A stretch of DNA of 64,000 nucleotides from Microbacterium sp. AK031 (GTDB lineage: Bacteria > Actinomycetota > Actinomycetes > Actinomycetales > Microbacteriaceae), in NCBI RefSeq assembly GCF_024807145.1, contig NZ_JANUCA010000006.1, forward strand, positions 62,001 through 126,000. The letters are read 5' to 3'. The first letter of the stretch is position 1; each line of letters starts with the position of its first letter. A model generated the notes under the pieces. That model searched no databases. It was not told the origin of the DNA and was given only the letters and a program-made list of their open reading frames with translations. The position numbers and the translations under genes were made by a program. Positions 35,963-44,875 of the stretch are shown piece by piece.

Positions 35963-38900
35963 CGCCGGGAAGGTCGATCGGCTGGGTGTCGGTGTCGGAC
36001 TTCACCGCATCCGCAGCGATGCCGAGCACGGCCGCGATACGCGATGCCGTCGTCGCGGGGTCGCTGTAAAGATCGAACGCGTGCACGCGCACGTAGTGCC
36101 ATCCCAGGCGCCGCAGCACGTGAGGGCGCAGGCGCAGCGTCTCACGCAGCGATTCCCCGCGCGACTCCGGATCGGACTCGATGACGACGGCCTTGCCGCC
36201 GTGCTGCGCGACCAGCGGCAGCAGACCTCGGTAGTCGACATCGACCGACGCGCCGAGCCTGCGCAGTTCGCGCGCAAGAGCGAGGGTGAGCGGATCGGCG
36301 AGATCCTCGAGGCGCGAATCGCGGCTGCGCGTGGCTAGTCCGCCGAGGATCGACATGAGAGTGGATGCGCCGTGCTCCAGGCGTCCGTCGTCGAACGACG
36401 ATGGACGAATCGATGAGACCAGCACCATCGAACGCCGGGCCCGCGTCATGCCGACGGTCAGCAGCCGCTCGCCATCGGGCGTCGAGAGGTGGCCGAAATC
36501 GCTGAGCACACGACCGTGCTTGGTCAGCCCGTAGCCGAGCGAGAAGATGACACGGTCACGACTCTCGGCCACAGATTCCTCGAGCGTGAGCACGGCGAAC
36601 GGCTCCGCCGTGTCTCGGCCGACGAAGTCAGCCACGTCCGACCTGCCCGCGAACGCGCTGGTCACAGCCGCGCGCACGCGCTCGGAATGACGCGCACTCG
36701 CGGTGATGACCATGAGCGACTCCGAGGGGCGATGCACGGCGTGCTCGACCACGAGCGTCACGACCCGCGCGACCTCGGCGTCCGGGCTCTCGACGGCGCC
36801 CGAGATCGGATCCGGAGCGCCGACGCCACCTTCGACGTAGTCGACCGTGAGACTGCCGCGACCGAGGTAGGAACCAGCCCATGGCAGCGAGATGATCTCG
36901 CCGCCGTAGAACGCGTCGTTGATGAGCTCCGCCAGGTCTTCTCCCCCGGCGCGGTAGCTGCGCGTAAGCGTCATGACGGGCAGCAGTTCGGCCAGACGCT
37001 CGAAGACCGAGACATCGTCGAACGGCACCTCCGCCTCCCACTCGCGATCTGCATCCACAGCGACCTCGAATGGAGTCGGGCGCTGCGTCACCGGGTCTCC
37101 GAAAGCGACCACCTGACGGGCCCGGCGGATCGCCGGCGCGGCCTCGGCGAGGTTGATGGCGGCGGCGTCCACCAGCAGCACGGTGTCGAACTCGACCGAG
37201 TCGGGGATCTCCGGCACCTGATACGGCGAGGATATCCATGCAGGGGCGAGCACATTCATGAGCGTCGGAGCGGCGCTGATGATCTCGGCTGTCGACGGCA
37301 CCCCCTGGGTCAGCGCACGACGCAGGTTCTGCGACTCGGTGGGCTCATCGACGATCGCGATGCGCCACTGGTTCGCCAGCTGCCAGGCCAGCAGCGGCCC
37401 CGCCATCGACGCATGCGCCTCGTCCACGAGACGGAAGTCGCGCTCGAGGCGGTCGACGACCGCGGTGTTCGCGCCGAGCAGGGCACGGTCATCCTGCAGT
37501 GCGCGTTCGAGCAGCGATTGCCACCAGGCGAACTCCAGCTCGTCCGCGACCTGGTCCTCGGCGACGTGTCGCACCGAGAGCTCCGCGAGAAGCGGTTCGA
37601 GGCCCAGGGTCGCGAGAGTGTCACGGATCGTCGCTCGCTCGACGAGGTTGTCGAACACATCAGACCGCGCCGCAAGACCCGCGAGGGTGCGGACCAGTCG
37701 CTCGACAGGCAGCGACGCCAACGGCTCGCGCCGCCCGAGAGCGGCATCCAGCTCGGCCAGTTCGGCGCTCACCCGCTGCCAGGAACCGTACACATCGGAG
37801 AGGCCGAGCGGGATCTCGGGGGCCACGCCCGCGTCGACGAACCGCTGCCACTGCGTGCGCTGCTGCTGGATGCGCAGCAGCGCCTCGTGCATCTCAGTGA
37901 TGTGCACTCCGGGGCGCACGTACTCCTTGGCCAAGCGGCGCAGCCTGCGACGGTTCGCACCAGACATGCCGGGAGCATCACGACGTGACCCATGCGCCTG
38001 GATGAGCTCGCCCAGCGGGCGCTCGAAGACCGTCGGGCTGAACCTGTCGAGCGAGTCCCGGATGCCCTCGATGAGCCGCAGGTACTCTCCCAGTTCGTCG
38101 ATCGTGGCGAACGGGCGCATGTGCGTCTGGGAGATGAGCTCGTAGCCGCGCTCGAGCAGGGCGGGAACGCTCGAGGCGTGAAGTCTGCCGGCGAGCTCGT
38201 GCGCGGAGCGCGCGGCCTCGGTGCTGCTGAAGCTCACCCCGTACCAGGGCGAATCGTTCGGACCGAAGCGGAACTCTCCGAGTCGTGCGGCCTGGATCAG
38301 CGCTGCGGCTGCGGCGGTGCGATCGTCGGCAAGACGGCGCAGCGTCTCGGTGCTCAGCCGCGCCGTGGTCGAGGGCGGCGTGGGGAGCGAGGCGAGCCTG
38401 GCGAGGTGGCGCGTGGCATCCAGCACAGAGACGTCGAGGCCTGCCACCGGAGAAGTCAGTGCCTTGCGATAATCGCGCAGCACGGTGCGCAGGCGCACCA
38501 GGGCGTCGTCGACGTCGCTGACTTTGGGTGCCGTGGCCTTCTCATTGCGCCCGATCGCACGGACGAGGTCGCGGCGGATGCCGGCGGGCGAGACGGCCAG
38601 GCTGTCCAGCGCGATGCCGGCCAGCCTGTGACGCACGCCGTCGAGCGTCGAGCGTCGAGCCGAGACGACGAGCACCCGCTTGCCTGCGCGCACCAGCTCG
38701 CCGAGCGCGTTGATGACCGTCTGCGTTCCGCCCGTACCCGGAAGCGTGGCGACCACGAGCGAGTGCCCTGCCGAGATCCGAGCGAGTACCGATTCCTGCT
38801 CGCCGTCGGCGTCGAGCAGGAGCGTATCGGAGGCAGGCGCTCGCTCGTCCGCACTCGTGATGCGCGGCTCGGGGCGAGGGGCCGTGACCTGCTCGCGGTC

Positions 38901-39668
38901 GTCGACGTGGCCCGCGAGCGCGTTGAGAAGGGTGTGGTCGAGCGTTCTGCTGTCGCGAGTCATCGCGGCACCGACATCGGCGAAAGTCGATACGACCAGC
39001 CGAGGCAGTACCGTGAACGTGTCGATGGACTGGGTCGCCGCACGAAGGCTGTCGATGACCGGCTGCGGTTTGAAGATTCCGCCGTCGTAGGCGAGGGAGG
39101 CGAGCGCCTCCGCATCGATCGTGATGCCGAAGTGCTCGCGGGTGACACGCACCAGTTCGGGGTTCACGATGAAGGCGCCCTGCAGCTTCAGCTCGAAGTC
39201 GGTGTGATGCCGGCGGATGGCGAGCGGACGCAGCAGAACCGGAGCGGCGAAGTCGGCACCGCCGATGCGCCAGCCGGCGAGCCCGACGGCGAGGTGCACG
39301 GCTTCGATGCCTCGCACGGTACGCAGTTCGGTGTGCTTGGCGGTGATGCGCTCCGCGGCGAGACGAGCTGTGCGCAACCCGACTTCGTCACGGAACAGAT
39401 TGGAGAGCAGGGTGGATCTGCCTGTGATGAACTGCGGCAGGCTCCCGGGGTGCGCACGGGAGATGTCGATGCCGCCCCCGACCGTGTCGCGGTAATTGAC
39501 CAGCGGCGATGGGCCGCCGAGGTCGGCCGCTTCGGCGCGTAGCCGGGTGCGTTCGGAGTCGGCGATGTGTGCGACCGCGATGGCTGTCTGGTCGCCCTGT
39601 TGGTCGCCGAGAGTCATCGCGGCTTCCGCTGCCGCGGCATCCGCAGCTTTCTCTTCACGTCGCCACAC
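35955..39668 (-). CDS. Large SF1-helicase-like protein with degenerate ATPase motifs and possible nuclease-fold C-terminus
   Basis: 1237 aa. The layout matches actinobacterial DUF4011-like helicases: an N-terminal domain, a RecA-like core split by a long helical insert (about 330-800), the second RecA domain and a C-terminal segment (about 1135-1222) resembling the REase_MTES_1575 fold. Motif I reads LPGTGGTQT (near residue 310), so the P-loop Lys is Gly. Motif II reads LLVDAAAIN (near 826), so the catalytic Glu is Ala. The usual QG of motif V is absent. Motif VI, MTRARR (near 1073), and GDPVTQ are kept. It is probably not a normal ATPase and may be a scaffold or regulator. GTG 39668 follows TAGTCT by 6 nt. 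Confidence 0.75.
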   Translation of the reverse strand: MWRREEKAADAAAAEAAMTLGDQQGDQTAIAVAHIADSERTRLRAEAADLGGPSPLVNYRDTVGGGIDISRAHPGSLPQFITGRSTLLSNLFRDEVGLRTARLAAERITAKHTELRTVRGIEAVHLAVGLAGWRIGGADFAAPVLLRPLAIRRHHTDFELKLQGAFIVNPELVRVTREHFGITIDAEALASLAYDGGIFKPQPVIDSLRAATQSIDTFTVLPRLVVSTFADVGAAMTRDSRTLDHTLLNALAGHVDDREQVTAPRPEPRITSADERAPASDTLLLDADGEQESVLARISAGHSLVVATLPGTGGTQTVINALGELVRAGKRVLVVSARRSTLDGVRHRLAGIALDSLAVSPAGIRRDLVRAIGRNEKATAPKVSDVDDALVRLRTVLRDYRKALTSPVAGLDVSVLDATRHLARLASLPTPPSTTARLSTETLRRLADDRTAAAAALIQAARLGEFRFGPNDSPWYGVSFSSTEAARSAHELAGRLHASSVPALLERGYELISQTHMRPFATIDELGEYLRLIEGIRDSLDRFSPTVFERPLGELIQAHGSRRDAPGMSGANRRRLRRLAKEYVRPGVHITEMHEALLRIQQQRTQWQRFVDAGVAPEIPLGLSDVYGSWQRVSAELAELDAALGRREPLASLPVERLVRTLAGLAARSDVFDNLVERATIRDTLATLGLEPLLAELSVRHVAEDQVADELEFAWWQSLLERALQDDRALLGANTAVVDRLERDFRLVDEAHASMAGPLLAWQLANQWRIAIVDEPTESQNLRRALTQGVPSTAEIISAAPTLMNVLAPAWISSPYQVPEIPDSVEFDTVLLVDAAAINLAEAAPAIRRARQVVAFGDPVTQRPTPFEVAVDADREWEAEVPFDDVSVFERLAELLPVMTLTRSYRAGGEDLAELINDAFYGGEIISLPWAGSYLGRGSLTVDYVEGGVGAPDPISGAVESPDAEVARVVTLVVEHAVHRPSESLMVITASARHSERVRAAVTSAFAGRSDVADFVGRDTAEPFAVLTLEESVAESRDRVIFSLGYGLTKHGRVLSDFGHLSTPDGERLLTVGMTRARRSMVLVSSIRPSSFDDGRLEHGASTLMSILGGLATRSRDSRLEDLADPLTLALARELRRLGASVDVDYRGLLPLVAQHGGKAVVIESDPESRGESLRETLRLRPHVLRRLGWHYVRVHAFDLYSDPATTASRIAAVLGIAADAVKSDTDTQPIDLPGDV

Positions 39669-39827
39669 ATGGACAGACTAGGCTCCGAGGACGCGCAGAC
39701 CCTGCATCCGGGGCGGGTTTCACCGGATTGGCCCACTTTTCCTGCACATTCGAGCCAGGATCGAGGCTTCTCCCCCACCTGTGGTGACGAGTGCACGCGC
39801 GTCGACGGCGCACGTCAGGATGGGGTC

Positions 39828-40337
39828 ATGACGTTCCGCTACGACTTCGCTCCGACTCCTTTCGGTGATGCGCTCGTGGTCTTCTCTGACGAGGGGATCG
39901 TGCGCTTCGATCTTTCCGAATCCGCCGACCCCACGGTCCCCTGGCTTCTCGAGGACATCTCCGCCCGCCTCCATGACGTGCCGGTGCCCGATCCCGGTGC
40001 CGCGGATGAGCTCGCGCACCTGCTCGACGACTATTTCGCCGGCGACCGAGTGCGCTTCGACGAGCATGTGCGACTGGACTGGCGCCTTATCGACGGATTC
40101 CACCGCACCGCTCTGCAGGCGATCACCGCCATCGAGTGGGGTCAGACGATGAGCTATGGGGAGGTCGCCATCGTCGCCGGCAGTCCTGGTGCTGCACGGG
40201 CAGTCGGCACGGCGTGCCGACTGACGCCGTTCTCGATCATCGTGCCCGTGCACCGCGTGGTGCGCTCAGACGGCAGTCCCGGCCAGTACGGCGCCCATCC
40301 GGAGCACAAGCGCTATCTGCTCGACCTCGAGCGATAG
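39828..40337 (+). CDS. O6-methylguanine-DNA methyltransferase homologue lacking the active Cys
   Basis: A 169-aa protein with the full two-domain MGMT/Ogt layout. The DNA-binding helix-turn-helix (SYGEVAIVAGSPGAARAVG, with the Arg finger) is intact. The acceptor motif, normally PCHR, reads VPVHRVV, with GTG encoding Val where TGC encodes Cys. It therefore cannot take up alkyl groups and resembles the alkyltransferase-like (ATL) proteins, which usually carry Trp there and flag damage for nucleotide excision repair. The start at 39828 gives the usual N-terminus; the frame is open upstream. Confidence 0.85.
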   Translation: MTFRYDFAPTPFGDALVVFSDEGIVRFDLSESADPTVPWLLEDISARLHDVPVPDPGAADELAHLLDDYFAGDRVRFDEHVRLDWRLIDGFHRTALQAITAIEWGQTMSYGEVAIVAGSPGAARAVGTACRLTPFSIIVPVHRVVRSDGSPGQYGAHPEHKRYLLDLER

Positions 40338-40341
40338 ACGA

Positions 40342-40378
40342 CAGGAACCCCCGCGGTGTGGGCCCGCGGGGGTTCCTG
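40342..40378. terminator. Bidirectional terminator hairpin
   Basis: CAGGAACCCCCGCGG (40342-40356) pairs perfectly with 40364-40378, 7-nt loop. It separates the convergent MGMT-like and actP genes. Confidence 0.8.
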
Positions 40379-40403
40379 CTGGTTCGGTCTCGATCCGTGA
40401 AGG

Positions 40404-42038
40404 CTAGTGCTCCGTCGCCTTCTCCGCGCCGAAGCCGGTGAGCGAGCGCACGTCCATCTCCGCGGCGAGCTGCGGAGACTCGAGCGTACGGCTCGTGCTC
40501 GTGCCGAGCCAGCCCAGGATGAATCCGAGCGGTATCGAGACGATTCCCGGGTTGTTGAGCGGCCACAGCACGATGTCGATGCTGGGGATCATCGCCGTCT
40601 CCGACCCGGAGAACACCGGCGAGAAGGCGATCAGCAGGATCGCCGAGCCGAGTCCGCCGTACATGCTCCACACCGCGCCGCGTGTGTTGAAGCGCCGCCA
40701 GAACAGCGAGTACAGAATCGTCGGGAGGTTCGCGGATGCCGCCACGGCGAAGGCCAGCGCGACCAGGAAGGCGATGTTCTGCCCCTGTGCGCCGATGCCT
40801 CCGAGGATCGCGAGGATGCCGATCACGACAACCGTGCGGCGGGCGACCTTCACCTCGCCGTTCGGGTCAGGATCTGCGGCTGTTCCGTCGGAGTTCTTGC
40901 GGTTCTTCTGGATGATGTTCGCGTAGATGTCGTGCGCGAACGACGCGGCCGCCGTGATGGTGAGTCCTGCCACGACCGCCAAGATGGTCGCGAAAGCGAC
41001 TGCCGAGATGAAGCCCAGCAGAAGCGGTCCGCCGAGGTACTGCGCGAGCAGCGGCGCTGCCGAGTTCACACCGCCAGGGGCTGCCATGATGACATCCGCA
41101 CCGACAAGAGCTCCGGCACCGTAGCCGAGCACGAGCGTCAGCAGGTAGAACCCGCCGATGAGCCAGATCGCCCAGACCACCGAACGGCGTGCCTCCTTCG
41201 CCGTCGGCACGGTGTAGAACCGCATCAGCACGTGCGGCAGCCCCGCGGTACCGAGAACGAGCGCCATTCCGAGCGAGAGGAAGTCCCAGGGGTTCGCACC
41301 GTACTGCAGTCCGGGAGCGAGGATCGCCTCGCCCGCAGGCGACTTCTCGACGGCCGCCTCCAACAGTGTGTTCAGGCTGAACCCGTTCAGCGCGAGCACC
41401 CAGACCGTCATCACGATGGCACCCGCGATGAGCAGGACGGCCTTGACGATCTGCACCCATGTGGTGCCCTTCATGCCGCCGATGAGCACGTAGACGATCA
41501 TCAGCACGCCGACGACGCCGATCACTATCGACTGCCCTATCCGCCCCTCGATGCCGAGCAGCAGCGAGACCAGTCCGCCGGCTCCCGCCATCTGGGCGAG
41601 CAGGTAGAAGAAGCAGACGGCGAGGGTCGTGATGGCTGCAGCCATCCGCACCGGGCGCTGCTTCAGACGGAACGACAGCACATCCGCCATCGTGAACTTG
41701 CCGGTGTTGCGCATGAGTTCGGCGACCAGCAGCAATGCGACCAGCCAAGCCACGAGGAACCCGATCGAATACAGGAATCCGTCGTAGCCGTTCACTGCGA
41801 TCGCACCGCAGATGCCGAGGAAGGATGCCGCCGAGAGATAGTCACCTGCGATGGCGAAGCCATTCTGCGGCCCGGTGAACGAACGACCGGCCGCGTAGTA
41901 GTCGGCCGCGGTCTTGTTGTTGCGGCTGGCGCGTATGACGATGAACAGGGTGACAGCGACGAAAGCCGCGAAGATCGCGATGTTGAGGATGGGATTGTTG
42001 TCAGCCGTCGCCGTGACGGACATGGGAATGAGATTCAT
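40404..42038 (-). CDS. actP: Cation/acetate symporter
   Basis: A 544-aa sodium:solute symporter with about 13 membrane segments that imports acetate or related monocarboxylates. The segments GRSFTGPQNGFAIAGDYLSA and TMVWVLALNGF-like helices match ActP. The partner DUF485 protein overlaps its start by 4 bp, the usual yjcH-actP order. The divergent LuxR-type gene may regulate it. Confidence 0.92.
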   Translation of the reverse strand: MNLIPMSVTATADNNPILNIAIFAAFVAVTLFIVIRASRNNKTAADYYAAGRSFTGPQNGFAIAGDYLSAASFLGICGAIAVNGYDGFLYSIGFLVAWLVALLLVAELMRNTGKFTMADVLSFRLKQRPVRMAAAITTLAVCFFYLLAQMAGAGGLVSLLLGIEGRIGQSIVIGVVGVLMIVYVLIGGMKGTTWVQIVKAVLLIAGAIVMTVWVLALNGFSLNTLLEAAVEKSPAGEAILAPGLQYGANPWDFLSLGMALVLGTAGLPHVLMRFYTVPTAKEARRSVVWAIWLIGGFYLLTLVLGYGAGALVGADVIMAAPGGVNSAAPLLAQYLGGPLLLGFISAVAFATILAVVAGLTITAAASFAHDIYANIIQKNRKNSDGTAADPDPNGEVKVARRTVVVIGILAILGGIGAQGQNIAFLVALAFAVAASANLPTILYSLFWRRFNTRGAVWSMYGGLGSAILLIAFSPVFSGSETAMIPSIDIVLWPLNNPGIVSIPLGFILGWLGTSTSRTLESPQLAAEMDVRSLTGFGAEKATEH

Positions 42039-42382
42039 ACGTCGGCCTGCACCTTCTCGAGTTCTTGACGGATCTCCTGGGCTTTCGGATCGAGCTTCCT
42101 ATTCGCGAACGAGACGTATCCCATCGTGATGGCGAAAGTGGTGACGAACTGACCGAGTCCCAGCAGCAGACCGATCGTGATATCGCCCCACACACGCTGT
42201 CCCATGAAATCCGTCGCGAATGCTGCGAGCAGCACATAGGCGAAATACCAGATGAGGAAGAATGCGGCCATGGGGAAGATGAATGAACGCTGCGTCTTCT
42301 TCAATTGCCGGAAACCGGGTGATTCCTCGACGGCGATGTAGTCGATTCCACCTGCGGGTTCAGAGTCGATTCGGTCGGTCAT
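42035..42382 (-). CDS. DUF485 membrane protein (YjcH-like)
   Basis: A 115-aa protein with two membrane segments (IFPMAAFFLIWYFAYVLLAAF and IGLLLGLGQFVTTFAITM) and a charged C-terminal helix. This family is nearly always found with ActP and is thought to be an accessory subunit. The start at 42382 gives MTDRIDSE, with AGGAGG-like sequence upstream. Confidence 0.9.
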   Translation of the reverse strand: MTDRIDSEPAGGIDYIAVEESPGFRQLKKTQRSFIFPMAAFFLIWYFAYVLLAAFATDFMGQRVWGDITIGLLLGLGQFVTTFAITMGYVSFANRKLDPKAQEIRQELEKVQADV

Positions 42383-42492
42383 GAGGCCTCCTTGCCACAT
42401 GTCGGGGAGCCCGCACGGTGGTGCCGCGCGGGTGGTAGGGTCGACGCTACGAAACGGGGAACGGCATCGTCACCCCCGAAAGTAGGTACTTG

Positions 42493-43350
42493 GTGAGCAC
42501 CACGATCACATTGGACAACGAAGCAGATCTCGTCGCTCATGCGGTGCGCGAACTCTATCGCCGCACCCGGTTCCCCGTCGCATTCGGCGGACTCATCGAA
42601 GACGGTGTCGTCTCGGTGACCAGCATCGTCGGCAACCGCACACACAGCCTTGAGGGTCTCCGCGTGCGCCCGGAACGCGGACTGGGCGGGCGGGCGATGA
42701 CCGAGTTGCGCCCGCGGATGACCAGCGACTACGGCGCATCCCAACAGATCACGCACGATTACGACGGGTTCGTGCTCGGTGAGGGCCTGCGCACGCTCCT
42801 GGCCATCCCGATCATTGTGGAAGGCCGCCCTCGCGGAGTCCTCTATGCCGGCGCATGGGAAGAGACCCCTGTCGGCGGCGTGAGCACGGCACCGGCGATG
42901 ACAGTCGCAGAATCCGTGGCATCCGAGTTGCGCATCCGCGACGAGGTGACCAGGCGCATGCGCTCGTTCACTCCACGACCGCAGAGCTTCTCCCCCTCTC
43001 GGCTCGAGAAACTGCGCGAGAGTTTCGCCGAGCTGCGCAGCATCTCCGCCGACGTCTCAGACACCGGGCTACGAGAACGGCTCGCCCGTTTGGAGGAGCG
43101 GCTGCTCACGGTCGCCGTGGACGAGCCGCCCGTCACGACCTCGCCCGTTCCGACTGTGCACCTCTCCCCCCGCGAGACCGACGTGCTCGCCTGCGCAGCG
43201 CTCGGAGCGACGAACGCAGAGATCGCATCGCAGCTCGGCCTGCGCGAAGGCACGGTGAAGGCGTATCTCGGTACTGCGATGTCGAAGCTGGACGCCTCGA
43301 CCAGGCACGCCGCCGTCGCGCGAGCGCGGAGGGCGGGACTGCTGCCCTGA
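42493..43350 (+). CDS. GAF-domain LuxR-type transcriptional regulator
   Basis: A 285-aa regulator. Residues about 15-150 form a GAF-like sensory domain (GLGGRAMTELRPRMTSDYG, LLAIPIIVEGRPRGVLYAG). A linker follows, then the LuxR helix-turn-helix (LSPRETDVLACAALGATNAE, LGLREGTVKAYLGTAMSKL). It is divergent from the DUF485-actP operon with a 110-bp gap, so it probably controls acetate uptake. GTG 42493 is preferred over the adjacent TTG. Confidence 0.87.
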   Translation: MSTTITLDNEADLVAHAVRELYRRTRFPVAFGGLIEDGVVSVTSIVGNRTHSLEGLRVRPERGLGGRAMTELRPRMTSDYGASQQITHDYDGFVLGEGLRTLLAIPIIVEGRPRGVLYAGAWEETPVGGVSTAPAMTVAESVASELRIRDEVTRRMRSFTPRPQSFSPSRLEKLRESFAELRSISADVSDTGLRERLARLEERLLTVAVDEPPVTTSPVPTVHLSPRETDVLACAALGATNAEIASQLGLREGTVKAYLGTAMSKLDASTRHAAVARARRAGLLP

Positions 43351-43399
43351 CGTTGCCCAGGGCGGCCGGGTATTCTTGAGCACGTCGCCTCCTGCGACA

Positions 43400-43442
43400 C
43401 CGGACGAGGTGAACCAGTACCCGGAATGCGAAAAGACTGGCT
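43400..43442 (+). ncRNA. Guanidine-III riboswitch (mini-ykkC class)
   Basis: CCGGACGAGGTG (43400-43411), ACCAG, TACCCGG (43418-43424) and AAAAGACTGG (43431-43440) match the guanidine-III core. The P1 stem is CCGG (43400-43403) with CCGG (43421-43424). The pseudoknot is CCAG (43414-43417) with CTGG (43437-43440). It lies 17 nt upstream of an SMR exporter gene of the guanidinium-exporting type, the usual target. Guanidine binding should favour the pseudoknot and expose the ribosome site. Confidence 0.88.
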
Positions 43443-43452
43443 CCTGAGGAGC
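43440..43452 (+). promoter_or_regulatory. Hairpin sequestering the Shine-Dalgarno of the SMR gene
   Basis: GCTCC (43440-43444), loop TGA, GGAGC (43448-43452). The GGAG is the ribosome site of the ATG at 43457. Its first base is also the last base of the riboswitch pseudoknot, so the two structures compete at that nucleotide. Confidence 0.6.
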
Positions 43453-43456
43453 AGAC

Positions 43457-43783
43457 ATGTCGTGGATCATTCTCATCGTCTCCGGAGTTCTCGAAGCGGT
43501 CTGGGCGACCGCGCTGGGAAAGTCGGATGGCCTTTCGAAGCTCTGGCCGAGCGTCGTGTTCTTCGTCGGACTCGGGCTGTCGATGTTCGGCCTCGCATGG
43601 GCGATGAAAGACATCTCCACCGGCACTGCCTATGCGGTATGGGTCGGTATCGGCGCGTCTCTGACGGTCATCTACGCGATGATCACGGGAGACACCGATA
43701 TCTCCTGGATCAGAATCCTTCTTCTGCTCGGACTCGTCGGATGCATCGTCGGTCTGAAACTCATCGACCCCAGTCATGAATAG
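43457..43783 (+). CDS. gdx: SMR-family guanidinium exporter (SugE/Gdx type)
   Basis: A 108-aa protein with four membrane helices that works as a dual-topology dimer. The conserved Glu and Trp in SGVLEAVWATALGKSDG and the SugE/Gdx-like MSWIILIVSG start support guanidinium rather than drug export. The guanidine-III riboswitch directly upstream supports this strongly. GGAG precedes the ATG by 5 nt. Confidence 0.92.
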   Translation: MSWIILIVSGVLEAVWATALGKSDGLSKLWPSVVFFVGLGLSMFGLAWAMKDISTGTAYAVWVGIGASLTVIYAMITGDTDISWIRILLLLGLVGCIVGLKLIDPSHE

Positions 43784-43829
43784 AACGCGAATTGTTGTCG
43801 ATGCATTCTTTCGCGCGTAAGCTGACGAA

Positions 43830-44174
43830 ATGGCCCGACGAATTGTGCATCAGCTGGTAGACGACATCGACGGAACCGTTCTGGGAATCGGAGAGGGCGA
43901 AACCGTCCATTTCTCACTCAACAGCACGGCATATGAGATCGATCTGACCTCGAAGAATGCCGACGCATTCCGTGAAGCATTGGAGCCGTACATCTCCGCT
44001 GCCCGTCGTGCATCGTCGGCGCCCTCCGCACGCGGAGGCTCGTCGCGCAAGCGGTCGGCCGGATCTCCGGAGACCGCTGCGATCCGCGAGTGGGCGAACG
44101 CCAACGGCTACACCGTCTCCGAGCGCGGTCGCATCCCCGGCACCATCGTCGACGCATACCGCGCGGCGCACTGA
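43830..44174 (+). CDS. lsr2: Lsr2 nucleoid-associated protein
   Basis: A 114-aa H-NS-like protein that bridges DNA and silences AT-rich, often foreign, genes. The N-terminal dimerisation domain ([25 protein letters not shown]) and the C-terminal AT-hook-like [14 protein letters not shown] are complete. TAAGCT ends 6 nt before the ATG, a leaderless start. Confidence 0.96.
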   Translation: MARRIVHQLVDDIDGTVLGIGEGETVHFSLNSTAYEIDLTSKNADAFREALEPYISAARRASSAPSARGGSSRKRSAGSPETAAIREWANANGYTVSERGRIPGTIVDAYRAAH

Positions 44175-44194
44175 TCCGTCGCGTTCGGCGTTGA

Positions 44195-44800
44195 TCACTC
44201 TTCTTCGGAGGTCCGCTCTTCCACGGAGTTCGCCCACGGTTCATCACCGAGGGCGATCTCCGTCGTCATATCGACGAGAAATCGTCGAACCACCTCGCGC
44301 TCGTCCGAAGACAGTCGGGCCGCTGCGATGAACCTTCGGGCGTGCTGTCTGCCCACCGTCTCGATGGCCGACCGGCGAGTGATGGGTGTGATCGCGATCG
44401 CCAGCGCGCGCCGATCAGAAGGGTGCGGCGAGCGCGTGATGTGCCCACCGCGCTCGAGCCGGTCGAGCAGTTTCGTCGTGGATGCCGTCGAGATCCCGAG
44501 ATGTGCGGATATCGCGCCAGGAGTGGCGATGATCCCGCGGTTCTCGCACGCGATCAGGAAGTGCAGGGCGCGCATATCGGTCTGATTGAGCTTCATATAG
44601 AGAAGTGATGCCTCGGACAGCTTCTGCTCGGCATCGCGGAGTCCGCCGAGCGCCTGCATGAGATCGCTGATGTCGCGGACGTCTTCTTCGGACATCCCTG
44701 CACGGTCGACGAGTTCACCCTCGGGATCGCTTACGTCGACGTCGTAGATCGCCGAGCCGGAAGCGAACGGTACCGGCTCGGCTTCGTCTGGTGCGGGCAT
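44195..44800 (-). CDS. MarR-family transcriptional regulator
   Basis: A 201-aa winged-helix repressor. The recognition region is LGISTASTTKLLDRLERGGH followed by the wing SPHPSDRRALAIA. An extra N-terminal extension of about 45 acidic residues precedes the domain. It is divergent from the MMPL exporter gene and probably represses it. TAGCAT ends 7 nt before the ATG. Confidence 0.9.
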   Translation of the reverse strand: MPAPDEAEPVPFASGSAIYDVDVSDPEGELVDRAGMSEEDVRDISDLMQALGGLRDAEQKLSEASLLYMKLNQTDMRALHFLIACENRGIIATPGAISAHLGISTASTTKLLDRLERGGHITRSPHPSDRRALAIAITPITRRSAIETVGRQHARRFIAAARLSSDEREVVRRFLVDMTTEIALGDEPWANSVEERTSEEE

Positions 44801-44850
44801 GGGGTCGATGCTATCCGCCCCACTCTTTACATGCTAAGGTTTCTTCTCGC

Positions 44851-44858
44851 CTAGCTAG
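44851..44858. promoter_or_regulatory. Palindrome in the marR-mmpL divergent region
   Basis: CTAGCTAG (44851-44858) is a perfect palindrome in the 75-bp region, 17 bp before the MMPL start and downstream of a TAAGGT -10-like hexamer (44835-44840). It is a candidate MarR operator. Confidence 0.35.
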
Positions 44859-44875
44859 ACAAACTTGGAGATGAG

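Noticed and set aside
36489..39542. Two rightward open frames of about 500 aa opposite the helicase-like gene
   Set aside because: They mirror the GC-rich codon pattern of the opposite strand and show no domain.
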